DNA from: Deltaproteobacteria bacterium
Lineage (GTDB): Bacteria > Desulfobacterota > Syntrophia > Syntrophales > UBA2192
Reading direction: 5' to 3'
Assembly (NCBI GenBank): GCA_026388445.1
Contig: JAPLJU010000168.1
Span: forward strand, 1-18,318
Length of the DNA stretch: 18,318 bases
The notes beneath the pieces were generated by a model. It saw nothing but the letters and a program-made list of their open reading frames with translations. It did no database searches and was not told the origin of the DNA. A program made the position numbers and the translations under genes. Positions 6,143 to 13,293 of the stretch are shown here, piece after piece; the first letter of the stretch is position 1, and the number at the start of each line of letters is the position of its first letter.

Positions 6143-7284
6143 TGGGTCTGAAGCACGATATGAACGATAGGCACGCTCATCTCCAGGAAAGGATTGCACG
6201 ATTTGCCGCGCGGGAAGTCGCCACGCGTAAGGACCTTTCTGTTTCTGATCTCTTTCCGGCGGATCTGTGGCAGAAAATGGGTGAAGAGGGCCTTCTTGGA
6301 CTGAGTATACCGGAGGCCTACGGCGGAGCCGGGGATAATTATCGGTCCATGATTGTCGCACTGAAATCCTTCGTTCAAAGCGGCCACAACATGGGCATGG
6401 CTCTTTCCTGGATGATCCATCTGATCGTTGCACGTTTCTTCATCCTTTCTTTCGGTCAGGAGGGGCAGATCGATGCGTGCCTGAGACCTATGGCGAGGGG
6501 TGAGCTGACAGGTTCCATCGCCATATCGGAACCCGGGACGGGGGCGCACCCGAAACACGTGAAGACCACGGCGCAAAGAAAAGGCGACCGGTATGAGATC
6601 AATGGCGAAAAGGCCTATCTGACAAACGGCACCTTTGCCGATTTCTTCATGGTCTTCAGTGTGACAGGCCTTTTGGGGGACCATAAAGAGTTCACGTTCA
6701 TCATCGTTCCGCGTGATGCAGAGGGCGTTCATCCGGGTTCTTTGATGAAAATCGATTTTCTTAAGCCGTCACCCCATTGCGGGGTCCGGTTCGATCACTG
6801 TATTGTGCCCCTATCGAATCAACTGGGTGAAAACGGGACGGCCTATGAAAAGATGTCAAAGCCCTTTAGGCCGCTTGAGGATGTCCTTTTGATGGGGCCC
6901 GTCATGGGCGGCATGATATTACAACTGGAGATGCTCCTGGGGCTCATTCAAAAAACAGGCATCCGCGATATGGAAGGTCTGAAGGAGAAGCTCGGAGAGA
7001 TTCAGGTCTCCCTCGATGCCGTGGACGTGATCGCCGAAGAGGCGGCACGGATCTGTGATAACGACCTGCCTTTTGAGACGCTGGATGCCCTGACGGTGTT
7101 CATGAAAATCCAGTCGAAAAATATTCAGGCTTTTATCGCTTCTATTGCGTCCGGAATCGGCATCGCCGAAGACCCGGCGTTCAACAGGATCACCCATGAT
7201 CTCCGGAAGACCGTTCAACTGGCAGAGCATGTGTCAAAAATCAAAATGCGAAATATGGGAGATCTTCTCCTTTCAAAGGGATAA
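6139..7284 (+). CDS. Acyl-CoA dehydrogenase family protein, atypical
   Basis: A 381-aa FAD-dependent acyl-CoA dehydrogenase homologue. The N-terminal helical domain (about 10-120) includes LGLSIPEAYGGAG (53-65). The middle beta domain has ISEPGTGAHP (129-138) and YEINGEKAYLTNGTFAD, the flavin and substrate contact motifs. The C-terminal domain is divergent: the usual YEGT-type catalytic Glu near the end is absent. E248 in RPLEDVLLMGP aligns by position with the helix-G Glu that serves as base in isovaleryl-CoA and long-chain dehydrogenases, so activity with that base is possible (inference). It overlaps marR by ATGA, with GAGGG before the start; ATG 6142 is an equal alternative. The MoxR gene starts 4 nt after its stop. 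Substrate unknown; a non-catalytic role is possible. Confidence 0.88.
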   Translation: MMGLKHDMNDRHAHLQERIARFAAREVATRKDLSVSDLFPADLWQKMGEEGLLGLSIPEAYGGAGDNYRSMIVALKSFVQSGHNMGMALSWMIHLIVARFFILSFGQEGQIDACLRPMARGELTGSIAISEPGTGAHPKHVKTTAQRKGDRYEINGEKAYLTNGTFADFFMVFSVTGLLGDHKEFTFIIVPRDAEGVHPGSLMKIDFLKPSPHCGVRFDHCIVPLSNQLGENGTAYEKMSKPFRPLEDVLLMGPVMGGMILQLEMLLGLIQKTGIRDMEGLKEKLGEIQVSLDAVDVIAEEAARICDNDLPFETLDALTVFMKIQSKNIQAFIASIASGIGIAEDPAFNRITHDLRKTVQLAEHVSKIKMRNMGDLLLSKG

Positions 7285-7288
7285 CACC

Positions 7289-8239
7289 ATGAAACCTTTT
7301 CACGATGAAAAATTTTCTTCGATCGAAGTCGTACAGCGGGAGTTCAAACAGGCAGGGTACATTTGCAGCAGGCAAATTGCCACGACGGTCTATCTCGCTT
7401 ATCATCTCTGCAAGCCGATCCTCGTTGAGGGGCCTGCCGGTGTCGGAAAGACGGAACTGGCGAAGACGGCGGCCTTTTTTCTCGGCGTTCCGCTGATCCG
7501 GCTGCAGTGCTACGAGGGTCTTGACGAGTCGAAGGCCCTCTACGAGTGGAAATACGGGAAGCAGCTTTTGTACACCCAGCTGCTGCGCGATAAACTGGAT
7601 CAGATCATCAAAGGTGAAAACGGACTTGACGGTTCCATCCAGAAGCTGCACGAGTACGATGATATTTTCTTCTCCATGGATTTTCTGGAGCCCAGGCCGC
7701 TTTTGAAGGCCATTCAGGAGAAAAAGGGAGCTGTTCTTCTCATCGATGAAGTGGACAAGTCCGACGACGAGTTCGAGGCCTTTCTGCTCGAGGTCCTGTC
7801 GGACTTTCAGGTGTCCATACCGGAACTCGGTACCATCGCTGCGGTGTCCAAGCCGTTCGTTTTTCTCACGAGCAACAACACGAGAGAATTGAGTGAAGCG
7901 CTCAAGCGGCGATGTCTCCATCTCTACATCCCCTTTCCTGATCAAAAGCTCGAGCGGGAGATCGTCAGGACCAAGGTTCCGGACATATCCGAAAGGCTGG
8001 AAACCCAGCTGGTCGCCTTCATCCATGAGGTGAGAAAGCTGGATATTAAGAAGCTCCCATCGATCAGCGAATCCATCGATTGGGCAAGGGTCTTGATGAT
8101 CCTCCATGTTGATAAATTGAACTATGATCTTATCCATGACACGCTCAACACCTTTGTCAAGTTCGAAGAGGACGTCAAGCTGGTGAAGGAACAACTTCGA
8201 AGTATGGCCGAAAAGGCCCTGAATGTGACCGCGACCTGA
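7289..8239 (+). CDS. MoxR-family AAA+ ATPase (CoxD-like)
   Basis: A 316-aa cytoplasmic AAA+ ATPase of the MoxR/CoxD group, which act as chaperones that insert metals or cofactors or activate partner enzymes together with a VWA protein. Walker A is GPAGVGKT (48-55), Walker B VLLIDE (149-154), sensor 1 TSNN (194-197), the arginine finger lies in KRR (206-208), and a sensor-2-like DWAR sits at 264-267. A lid domain follows to the end. The ATG at 7289 (weak AAGGG upstream) begins 4 nt after the acyl-CoA dehydrogenase stop; the frame is open further upstream but that part overlaps the previous gene. The VWA gene starts 2 nt after its stop. No CO-dehydrogenase genes are present, so the client is unlikely to be CODH here. 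Confidence 0.93.
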   Translation: MKPFHDEKFSSIEVVQREFKQAGYICSRQIATTVYLAYHLCKPILVEGPAGVGKTELAKTAAFFLGVPLIRLQCYEGLDESKALYEWKYGKQLLYTQLLRDKLDQIIKGENGLDGSIQKLHEYDDIFFSMDFLEPRPLLKAIQEKKGAVLLIDEVDKSDDEFEAFLLEVLSDFQVSIPELGTIAAVSKPFVFLTSNNTRELSEALKRRCLHLYIPFPDQKLEREIVRTKVPDISERLETQLVAFIHEVRKLDIKKLPSISESIDWARVLMILHVDKLNYDLIHDTLNTFVKFEEDVKLVKEQLRSMAEKALNVTAT

Positions 8240-8241
8240 TT

Positions 8242-9576
8242 ATGGACAGGATTCTCGAAAACTTCATTTTGGCACTCCGTGGCTCCGGTGTCCGGGTCTC
8301 GGTCGCCGAAAGTATCGATGCCATGCATGTAACCGATTTGATCGGTTACGGCGACAGGGGCATCCTGAAAAACGCTCTTTCGGCGGCGCTGGCGAAGACC
8401 CTCACGGAGAAAGAAATCTTCCATATGACCTTCGATCGGTTTTTCTCGACGGATGTTCCCTTTGACCATGCCTACGACATTCCGGACGCAATGAAGGGAG
8501 AGCCCGATGAGGAGATCCCGTTTGTCGCGCAGATGATTCTGAGTGGAAATATGGCGGGGCTTGCCGTTGCGATGAGCCAGGCCGCCCTGTCCGTGGACAT
8601 CACGGGGATTCAATTTTTCACGCAGAAGGGTCTTTACGTGAGAAGGCTGATGCAGCAGATGGGCCTCGATGAGCTGAATGACTATATCCGGGAGCTTCGG
8701 GCGAACGGGGACGACGAATCGACGCGAATCGCCAATATGCTCGAGGAGGGAAGAGAGGATCTCACGGACCGTGCCAGAAAATTCGTCGAGCGCCAGTATG
8801 ACCTGTATGCGGGGTCCGCCACGGAGGGTATGATAGAAAGTTACTTGAGGAACGCGAGACTCACCAACATCGAGCAGCATCACTACCAGCAGATCCGGGT
8901 CATCATCCGGAAGATGGTCAAGAATCTGCGCGATCTTCACACGAGACGCAAAAAGGGGGCCAAAAGGGGGCAACTGGATTTCAAAAAAACCATGAGAAGC
9001 AACATCGCCTATCAGGGTCTTCCCTTTGATACCCGGTGGAAAATGAAGAAAATAGACCGGCCGAAAATCATGGTCATCTGTGATGTGAGTCGATCCGTCT
9101 CGACGATCGTCCGGTTCTTCCTCCTCATTCTGTACAGCCTCAATGAATTGATCGAAAAGATCGACACCTTCATTTTTTGCTCGAACCTCGTGGAGGCCAG
9201 CTCGATCTTCGATAAATACGATCTCGAGGAAGCCGTGGTCCGCCTCCAGACAGGTACAGGCCTCGATATCTGGATGGGGAGGACGGACTACGGACAGTCC
9301 CTGCGGGATTTCTGGGAGGGCTGGTCCGGAAACCTGACAAACAAAACAACGGTCATCATCCTCGGGGATGCCAGGAGCAATTTCGGGGAGCCGGAAGTGG
9401 GGATACTCAAAAGGATGCAGGAAAGGTCAAAAAGGATCATCTGGCTGAATCCGGAGACGCCGTCCCTCTGGGGCTCCGGGGATTCTGAAATGAAACGATA
9501 CCTGCCCTTCTGTCATATAGCAAGAGAGTGCAACACGCTCAACCATCTTGAAAGGGCAATCCATGCCTTGCTGTAG
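8242..9576 (+). CDS. VWA-domain protein (CoxE-like), partner of the MoxR ATPase
   Basis: A 444-aa protein of the CoxE-type VWA family. Residues 1-240 form a charged, helical N-terminal region. The von Willebrand A domain follows from about 273: MIDAS residues D281-x-S283-x-S285 (CDVSRSVS), T348 in GRTDYGQSL and D376 in LGDARSN, a complete metal-dependent adhesion site. The C-terminal WLNPETPSLWGSGDSEM (401-417) is typical of CoxE. No signal peptide or membrane segment is seen, so it acts in the cytoplasm. The ATG comes 2 nt after the MoxR stop with no good Shine-Dalgarno, suggesting translational coupling. MoxR/VWA pairs bind each other and deliver ATPase force to a client; the operon points to the acyl-CoA dehydrogenase as a candidate (inference). 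It ends the operon. Confidence 0.92.
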   Translation: MDRILENFILALRGSGVRVSVAESIDAMHVTDLIGYGDRGILKNALSAALAKTLTEKEIFHMTFDRFFSTDVPFDHAYDIPDAMKGEPDEEIPFVAQMILSGNMAGLAVAMSQAALSVDITGIQFFTQKGLYVRRLMQQMGLDELNDYIRELRANGDDESTRIANMLEEGREDLTDRARKFVERQYDLYAGSATEGMIESYLRNARLTNIEQHHYQQIRVIIRKMVKNLRDLHTRRKKGAKRGQLDFKKTMRSNIAYQGLPFDTRWKMKKIDRPKIMVICDVSRSVSTIVRFFLLILYSLNELIEKIDTFIFCSNLVEASSIFDKYDLEEAVVRLQTGTGLDIWMGRTDYGQSLRDFWEGWSGNLTNKTTVIILGDARSNFGEPEVGILKRMQERSKRIIWLNPETPSLWGSGDSEMKRYLPFCHIARECNTLNHLERAIHALL

Positions 9577-9771
9577 AGCCCATCAGATATCTTAAAAGGT
9601 TCCACCCCGGTCGGTCCAGCCCGTCTGCAGTTATCATCCCGATATTTGATCCATACTGATTTTAAAAAAACAACACAAAAAACAACTGAAAAGGTGAAGC
9701 AATAGTGGTAAATTATAAATAGTCCACAGGCCCTGTTGCAACGCGAAGATCATCGGGGGGGAAGCCACCAG

Positions 9772-10515
9772 GTGTGTCACGATTACCGGGAAGCAAAACA
9801 ACTGTCGAGAAAAATATCCTTTGCGGTCGGGCCGCCCCGTTTCTATTCCGAAAGACAGCAGGAGGTCAACACGTCCCGCGTTCTTTTTCGCAGCCATCCC
9901 CTCGTGAGACACGGTCTTTCTATTCTCAGGAATCAGGAAGATCATTTCGGACATGGAATTTTACATGCCGCACGCGTAGCCGTTGATGCGGGTGCCCTCG
10001 TGATGATGGAGTCGGAGGGGGGAAGCTACGGGCAGGATGTTGACCGGTTTATGCTTCTGGCCCACCTCGCAGGTGTTTTTCACGATGTGCGAAGGTTTGA
10101 AAAGCAGCATGCGAAAAAGAGCGCCGAGGCGGCCGAAAAAATTTTCAGGACTTCTTTTGGGCTTCGTGAGACGGAAGTGACTGCCATCACGAAGGCTATC
10201 GGCAACCACGAGGCCTTTCAACCGGTCGAACCCCTCCAAGATTCACTGGCCCTGCTGATTTCGGACGCTCTCTACGATGCCGATAAGTTCCGCTGGGGGC
10301 CCGATAATTTTACCGAGATGCTCTGGTCCATGCTGGAAAGGCGGAACGTTCCGATTTCGGCCGTCATGGGTCGTTATCTCGAGGGCATGAAGGGTATCGA
10401 GAAGATTCGTGGTACCTTCCGGTCACAGGCCGGTAAGGCCTACGGGCCGGATTTCATCGACCGCGGCATGGAGATCGGCAGAAGGCTTTACACGGAACTA
10501 TTGAAAATACAGTAG
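9772..10515 (+). CDS. HD-domain hydrolase
   Basis: A metal-dependent phosphohydrolase of the HD superfamily. With the GTG start at 9772 it has 247 aa. The ligands are H65 (HGILHAAR), H104-D105 (GVFHDVRRFE), H146 (GNHEAF) and D171 in DADKFRWGPDN, a pattern seen in HD proteins that act on nucleotides or other phosphoesters. The start is uncertain: GTG 9772 has GGGGGG about 8 nt upstream, while TTG 9736 would add 12 residues; no ATG is available before the HD domain, and conserved sequence seems to begin near residue 38 (FRSHPLV). It comes 195 nt after the VWA gene, in AT-rich DNA, and lies 14 nt upstream of the SDH protease gene, so it probably heads an operon with it. The substrate is unknown. 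Confidence 0.82.
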   Translation: MCHDYREAKQLSRKISFAVGPPRFYSERQQEVNTSRVLFRSHPLVRHGLSILRNQEDHFGHGILHAARVAVDAGALVMMESEGGSYGQDVDRFMLLAHLAGVFHDVRRFEKQHAKKSAEAAEKIFRTSFGLRETEVTAITKAIGNHEAFQPVEPLQDSLALLISDALYDADKFRWGPDNFTEMLWSMLERRNVPISAVMGRYLEGMKGIEKIRGTFRSQAGKAYGPDFIDRGMEIGRRLYTELLKIQ

Positions 10516-10529
10516 GGGAGGTAAGAGGA

Positions 10530-11375
10530 ATGTCCGGTTTCATCGGAGATCTCTTCTGGGTCATCATGCTGTTTGTCATTTTTCTGCCCCTCCTACAGCA
10601 AAAGATGATGCATGGGAAACGGATGGCGGTGATTCGCGCCCTTGAGCGAAAACGAAACTCCCGGGTCATTACCCTCATCCACCGGCAGGAGACCATGAAA
10701 TTTCTGGGTTTTCCCGTGATGCGATGCGTTACATCGATATCAACGATTCCGAAGACATCCTCCGGGCGATACGGCTTACCCCTGACGACATGCCTATCGA
10801 CATGATCGTCCACACGCCCGGCGGCCTGGCGCTTTCGACGGAGCAGATTGCCATGGCCATGAAAAGGCATGATGCGAAGGTCACCATTTTTGTTCCACAT
10901 TATGCCATGTCGGGCGGCACGCTGCTGTGCCTGGTGGCCCACGAGGTGGTCATGGACGAAAATGCAGTTTTAGGCCCGATTGATCCGCAGCTCGGTGAGT
11001 ACCCGGCCGGTTCGATCCTCAGGATGATCAAGGAAAAGGACCCGAAGGACATAGAGGACAAAACCCTGATCCTTGCCGATGTGGCCAGGATGGCAACCGG
11101 TCAAATGAAGGAGTTTGCAAAGAAGATCATGATTCCACGCATCGAACCGGAGACCGCGGAGCGGATTGCGAGTACCCTTGTCGAGGGGCACTGGACCCAT
11201 GATTACCCCATCACGTGCGAGGAGGCGAAGGACATGGGACTTCCCCGTCAGGGTCGGGCTTCCAGAAGAAATTTACGAACTCATGGACCTCTTCCCGCAG
11301 ACCATGCAGCGAAGGCCTTCCGTACAGTACATACCGGTTCCCTACAAGAGGTCGGAGGAAACGAGGCAGCGATAA
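10530..11375 (+). pseudogene. SDH-family Clp-fold serine protease, membrane-anchored, with two frameshifts
   Basis: Three reading-frame pieces join into one 279-aa protein of the SDH (Ser-Asp-His) Clp-fold protease family related to SppA/ClpP. Piece 1 (from 10530; GGGGAGG upstream) has a transmembrane segment (8-22) then LLQQKMMHGKR and RVITLIHRQE. Piece 2 (frame +2) has HTPGG, the nucleophile Ser in AMSGG (S126 when joined), GPIDPQ (D150) and WTHDYPIT (H222). Piece 3 gives GLPEEIYELMDLFPQ and ends at 11375. The first shift is a tandem ATGCG-ATGCG (10719-10728); one copy would restore VMRYIDI. The second is one extra C in CCCC (11243-11246); CCC would give MGLPVRVGLPEE. The +5 and +1 sum to +6, so the frame returns. 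Recent inactivation or sequence error cannot be told apart here. As read, no full protease is made. Confidence 0.85.
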
Positions 11376-11411
11376 GCATATTCACTCAGGTCGAAAAGTT
11401 CAGGAGGCGAT

Positions 11412-11855
11412 ATGGTAAAAAATATTCTCGTGGCTGTGGATGGATCAAAAGTGTCAGGCAAAGCCGTTGACTTTGCGATCAACCTGGCAGGGAGACTGGG
11501 CAGCGTTATGACGATTCTCCATGTGATCGACAACAGTGCCTATTTGAGCCGTGCGATGCCGGCAGCAGCTACACCGACTCACCTGGTGGAGCCTATCGAA
11601 GATTATCTGCGACAGGGCGCCGGAATCTTCACACAAAAGATTAAAAAAAAGTGCGAACAGCTTGAAATCAAGGCAAAAGTAGTGATCAGATCAGGGCATC
11701 CCGTCGAGGAAATCCTGAAAGAGGCGAAGAAGTCAAAAGCGGGTCTCATCGTTATGGGGTCAAGGGGGAAGGGGGCGATCAGCTCCGTTTTGGGAAGCGT
11801 GACCTTCGGCGTCCTGCATGGCCGGAGCAAGACCGCCGTTCTTGTCGTGCGATAA
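11412..11855 (+). CDS. Universal stress protein, UspA family
   Basis: A 147-aa single-domain Usp with the Rossmann-like alpha/beta fold: it opens KNILVAVDGSKVSGKAVDFA, where D10 matches the conserved ATP-contact Asp, and ends TAVLVVR. The ATP-binding loop is MGSRGKGAISSVLGSV (115-130). The usual G-x2-G-x9-G-[ST] is present but with eight residues instead of nine between the second and third Gly, so nucleotide binding may be altered. AGGAGG lies 5 nt before the ATG. It lies 36 nt after the frameshifted protease gene and 15 nt before the Nudix gene, so it sits in the same likely operon. Usp proteins support survival under starvation or oxidative stress; the exact role is unknown. Confidence 0.93.
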   Translation: MVKNILVAVDGSKVSGKAVDFAINLAGRLGSVMTILHVIDNSAYLSRAMPAAATPTHLVEPIEDYLRQGAGIFTQKIKKKCEQLEIKAKVVIRSGHPVEEILKEAKKSKAGLIVMGSRGKGAISSVLGSVTFGVLHGRSKTAVLVVR

Positions 11856-11870
11856 GTGAGGGTCGTCGAT

Positions 11871-12422
11871 ATGGACCGCCAAAAGCCTCTGCGATCGTCG
11901 CTGGTGTACCGGAGTCCCGTCTTTGCGGTATACGAGGAAGAAATCACCCTGCCGAACGGTAAAATCGTGGAAGTGAGCCGGATCGACCACAGGCGAACTG
12001 TATCGGTCGTCCCATTCAAGAAAAACGGGTCCGTCGTGATGATCAGGCAGTACCGACCGGCCATCGGAGATTATCTTCTTGAGATCCCCGCAGGACGGGT
12101 GAATGACGACGGGGAATCCTGTGAAGAATGCGCCCAGCGGGAGATGGCCGAGGAGATCGGGTACCGGGCGAAGAAGCTGGTGAAACTTTTTGAGGGCTAT
12201 CTTGTTCCGGGATACGGGAACGAATACATGTATTATTACCTCGCCATCGAGCTTTATCGTGAATCCCTGCCGCCGGATGAGGATGAGTACATAGAGCCTC
12301 TGGAGATGCCGGTAGAGACCGTGCTTCAAATGTTCCGGAAGGCCGAGATCACCGACAGCAAAACAGCTCTCGGAATTTTGATGGCGGCGGATTATCTCAG
12401 GCATCACAGGATGCTGCCGTGA
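11871..12422 (+). CDS. Nudix hydrolase, ADP-ribose pyrophosphatase type
   Basis: A 183-aa hydrolase of nucleoside diphosphates linked to another group; the layout fits ADP-ribose pyrophosphatase (NudF-like), which gives AMP and ribose 5-phosphate. The RQYR motif (59-62) and IPAGRV precede the Nudix box at 75-98, ending REMAEEIGY, with the metal-binding Glu at E91, E94 and E95. The box has Gx6E instead of the usual Gx5E, a one-residue insertion in the loop. VPGYGNEY (112-119) stands where ADPRases have their substrate-specific motif. I chose the ATG at 11871 (GAGGG 8 nt upstream); a GTG at 11856 directly after the Usp stop would add 5 residues. As the last gene of the run HD-protease-Usp-Nudix, it suits a stress or housecleaning group. 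Confidence 0.93.
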   Translation: MDRQKPLRSSLVYRSPVFAVYEEEITLPNGKIVEVSRIDHRRTVSVVPFKKNGSVVMIRQYRPAIGDYLLEIPAGRVNDDGESCEECAQREMAEEIGYRAKKLVKLFEGYLVPGYGNEYMYYYLAIELYRESLPPDEDEYIEPLEMPVETVLQMFRKAEITDSKTALGILMAADYLRHHRMLP

Positions 12423-12448
12423 AGGGCCCGGAGAGATGGTCAGGGATG

Positions 12449-12472
12449 AAAAAAGCCCGGGAAAATTCCGGG
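12449..12472 (-). terminator. Rho-independent terminator of the FmdB-type gene
   Basis: Read on the minus strand: CCCGG, 7-nt AT-rich loop, CCGGG, C, then TTTTTT. It lies 52 nt after the stop of the minus-strand gene at 12524-12688 and faces the convergent Nudix gene. Confidence 0.65.
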
Positions 12473-12523
12473 TGTCCCCTGTGTGTCGGGCATCCCCGAT
12501 GAGCCATAGCGTGCCGATAAAAA

Positions 12524-12688
12524 TCAACTTTTTCTGCTTGTTTTGGTCAGAAATGTCGAAATCCGTTGCTTGACGTTCTTCTTGCGGCATTTGGGGCACG
12601 CGACCTTTTTCTTGTCGTGTTCATAAATGCTCATGATTAGGATGAACTTGTGCTTGCAGTCACCACAGAGATACTCGTAAGTCGGCAT
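12524..12688 (-). CDS. FmdB-family zinc-ribbon protein
   Basis: A 54-aa gene on the minus strand. The protein starts MPTYEYLCGDCKHKF, the FmdB/CxxC regulatory-protein signature (MPxYEYxCxxCxxxF), and carries a second pair CPKC at 31-34, so C8, C11, C31 and C34 make one zinc ribbon. The tail is Lys/Arg-rich (KKNVKQRIS, TKTSRKS). FmdB-type proteins were named from a formamidase operon regulator but mostly have no proven role. AAGGAGG lies 8 nt before the ATG, a promoter lies 100 nt upstream, and a terminator lies downstream, so it is a self-contained unit. It is convergent with the Nudix gene. Confidence 0.88.
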   Translation of the reverse strand: MPTYEYLCGDCKHKFILIMSIYEHDKKKVACPKCRKKNVKQRISTFLTKTSRKS

Positions 12689-12791
12689 TTCACATCCCTC
12701 CTTTGATAGACAATGTCAGAACATATTCGGAAGCCGAATACGGGTAAGATGAAGTACGTCTCCCCTTGCATTTGGCGTCATCGTGTCTATT

Positions 12792-12820
12792 TTTTTACAT
12801 AACTGACCCCTCCGGGTCAA
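12792..12820 (-). promoter_or_regulatory. Promoter of the FmdB-type gene with an overlapping palindrome
   Basis: On the minus strand: TTGACC (12820-12815, 5/6), a 17-nt spacer and TAAAAA (12797-12792, 4/6). A perfect inverted repeat, TGACCC-CTCC-GGGTCA (12804-12819), covers the -35 box and the adjoining spacer and could be an operator. The leader would be about 100 nt. Confidence 0.5.
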
Positions 12821-12879
12821 GAATGATTTTAAGCCCCGATCCGATTGAACGATAAGCCGTGTCTGGAGGGGGATAGGCC

Positions 12880-13110
12880 ATGCGGCGGGAATTCGTTGAA
12901 GAAAACGGATCCTGCACCGATCGAAAGGTTCAAAGATACTGGGATGAACTCAGCCATTCAGATATCAGCCCGATTGCAGGGAATCGTGAACGCCTGATCG
13001 AGAAGATAAGGGAAAAGTAGGGTTGTTCCCGTGAAAAAGCGGACAGCAAAATTGAGGACTTCAGCGAATGGATCGTCGGGAAGGATGTGACGCAAAATGA
13101 AATCCGTTGA
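12880..13110 (+). pseudogene. CsbD-like stress-response gene interrupted by an in-frame amber codon
   Basis: ATG 12880 has a strong ribosome-binding site (GGAGGGGG). It opens a 46-codon ORF that stops at TAG 13018-13020, but the same frame stays open to TGA at 13110, for 76 residues in all. Before the stop it reads YWDELSHSDISPIAGNRERL then IEKIREK; after it GCSREKADSKIEDFSEW. Together these follow the CsbD pattern (W-x-x-L-[ST]-x-x-D-[IL]-x-x-I-x-G-x-R-x-x-L, then a K-I-x-x-x-Y-G-x-[ST]-x-E-x-A segment). The amber stands exactly where CsbD proteins have the Tyr before Gly, so a single change from TAC or TAT explains it. CsbD proteins are small helical general-stress proteins of unknown mechanism. 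As read, a truncated 46-aa product is expected. Confidence 0.7.
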
Positions 13111-13293
13111 ATAGCCCCGGCGGTGAACGGTGGCTCACAAGCTAGTTCGAATTTTAAAAGAAATGTTCAACAGGTTGAAAGAAGCGATGAAAAGAATTTT
13201 TTATGGGGCATAAGAGAGCTTGTGCTTCTTTTCCGTCAGAGTAACATGTCCAGAGCAGAAGAGGAATTCTGGCATTGAAAAGGAGGATTGAAT

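Noticed and set aside
7145..7288. Upstream extension of the MoxR frame
   Set aside because: It overlaps the end of the acyl-CoA dehydrogenase gene and adds a low-similarity segment; the ATG at 7289 fits the family start and the gap.
7241..8194. A 317-codon open frame opposite the MoxR ATPase, and a similar 283-codon one at 8122-8973
   Set aside because: Both mirror well-supported genes with complete motifs on the plus strand; no ribosome-binding sites and no domains of their own.
7289..9576. CO-dehydrogenase (cox) maturation operon
   Set aside because: The CoxD/CoxE-like pair suggested it, but no coxL, coxM, coxS or other cox gene is present in the window.
13018..13020. Pyrrolysine insertion at the amber codon of the CsbD-like gene
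   Set aside because: A Tyr stands at this place in the family and there is no methylamine gene or pyl gene here; a point mutation or sequence error is simpler.
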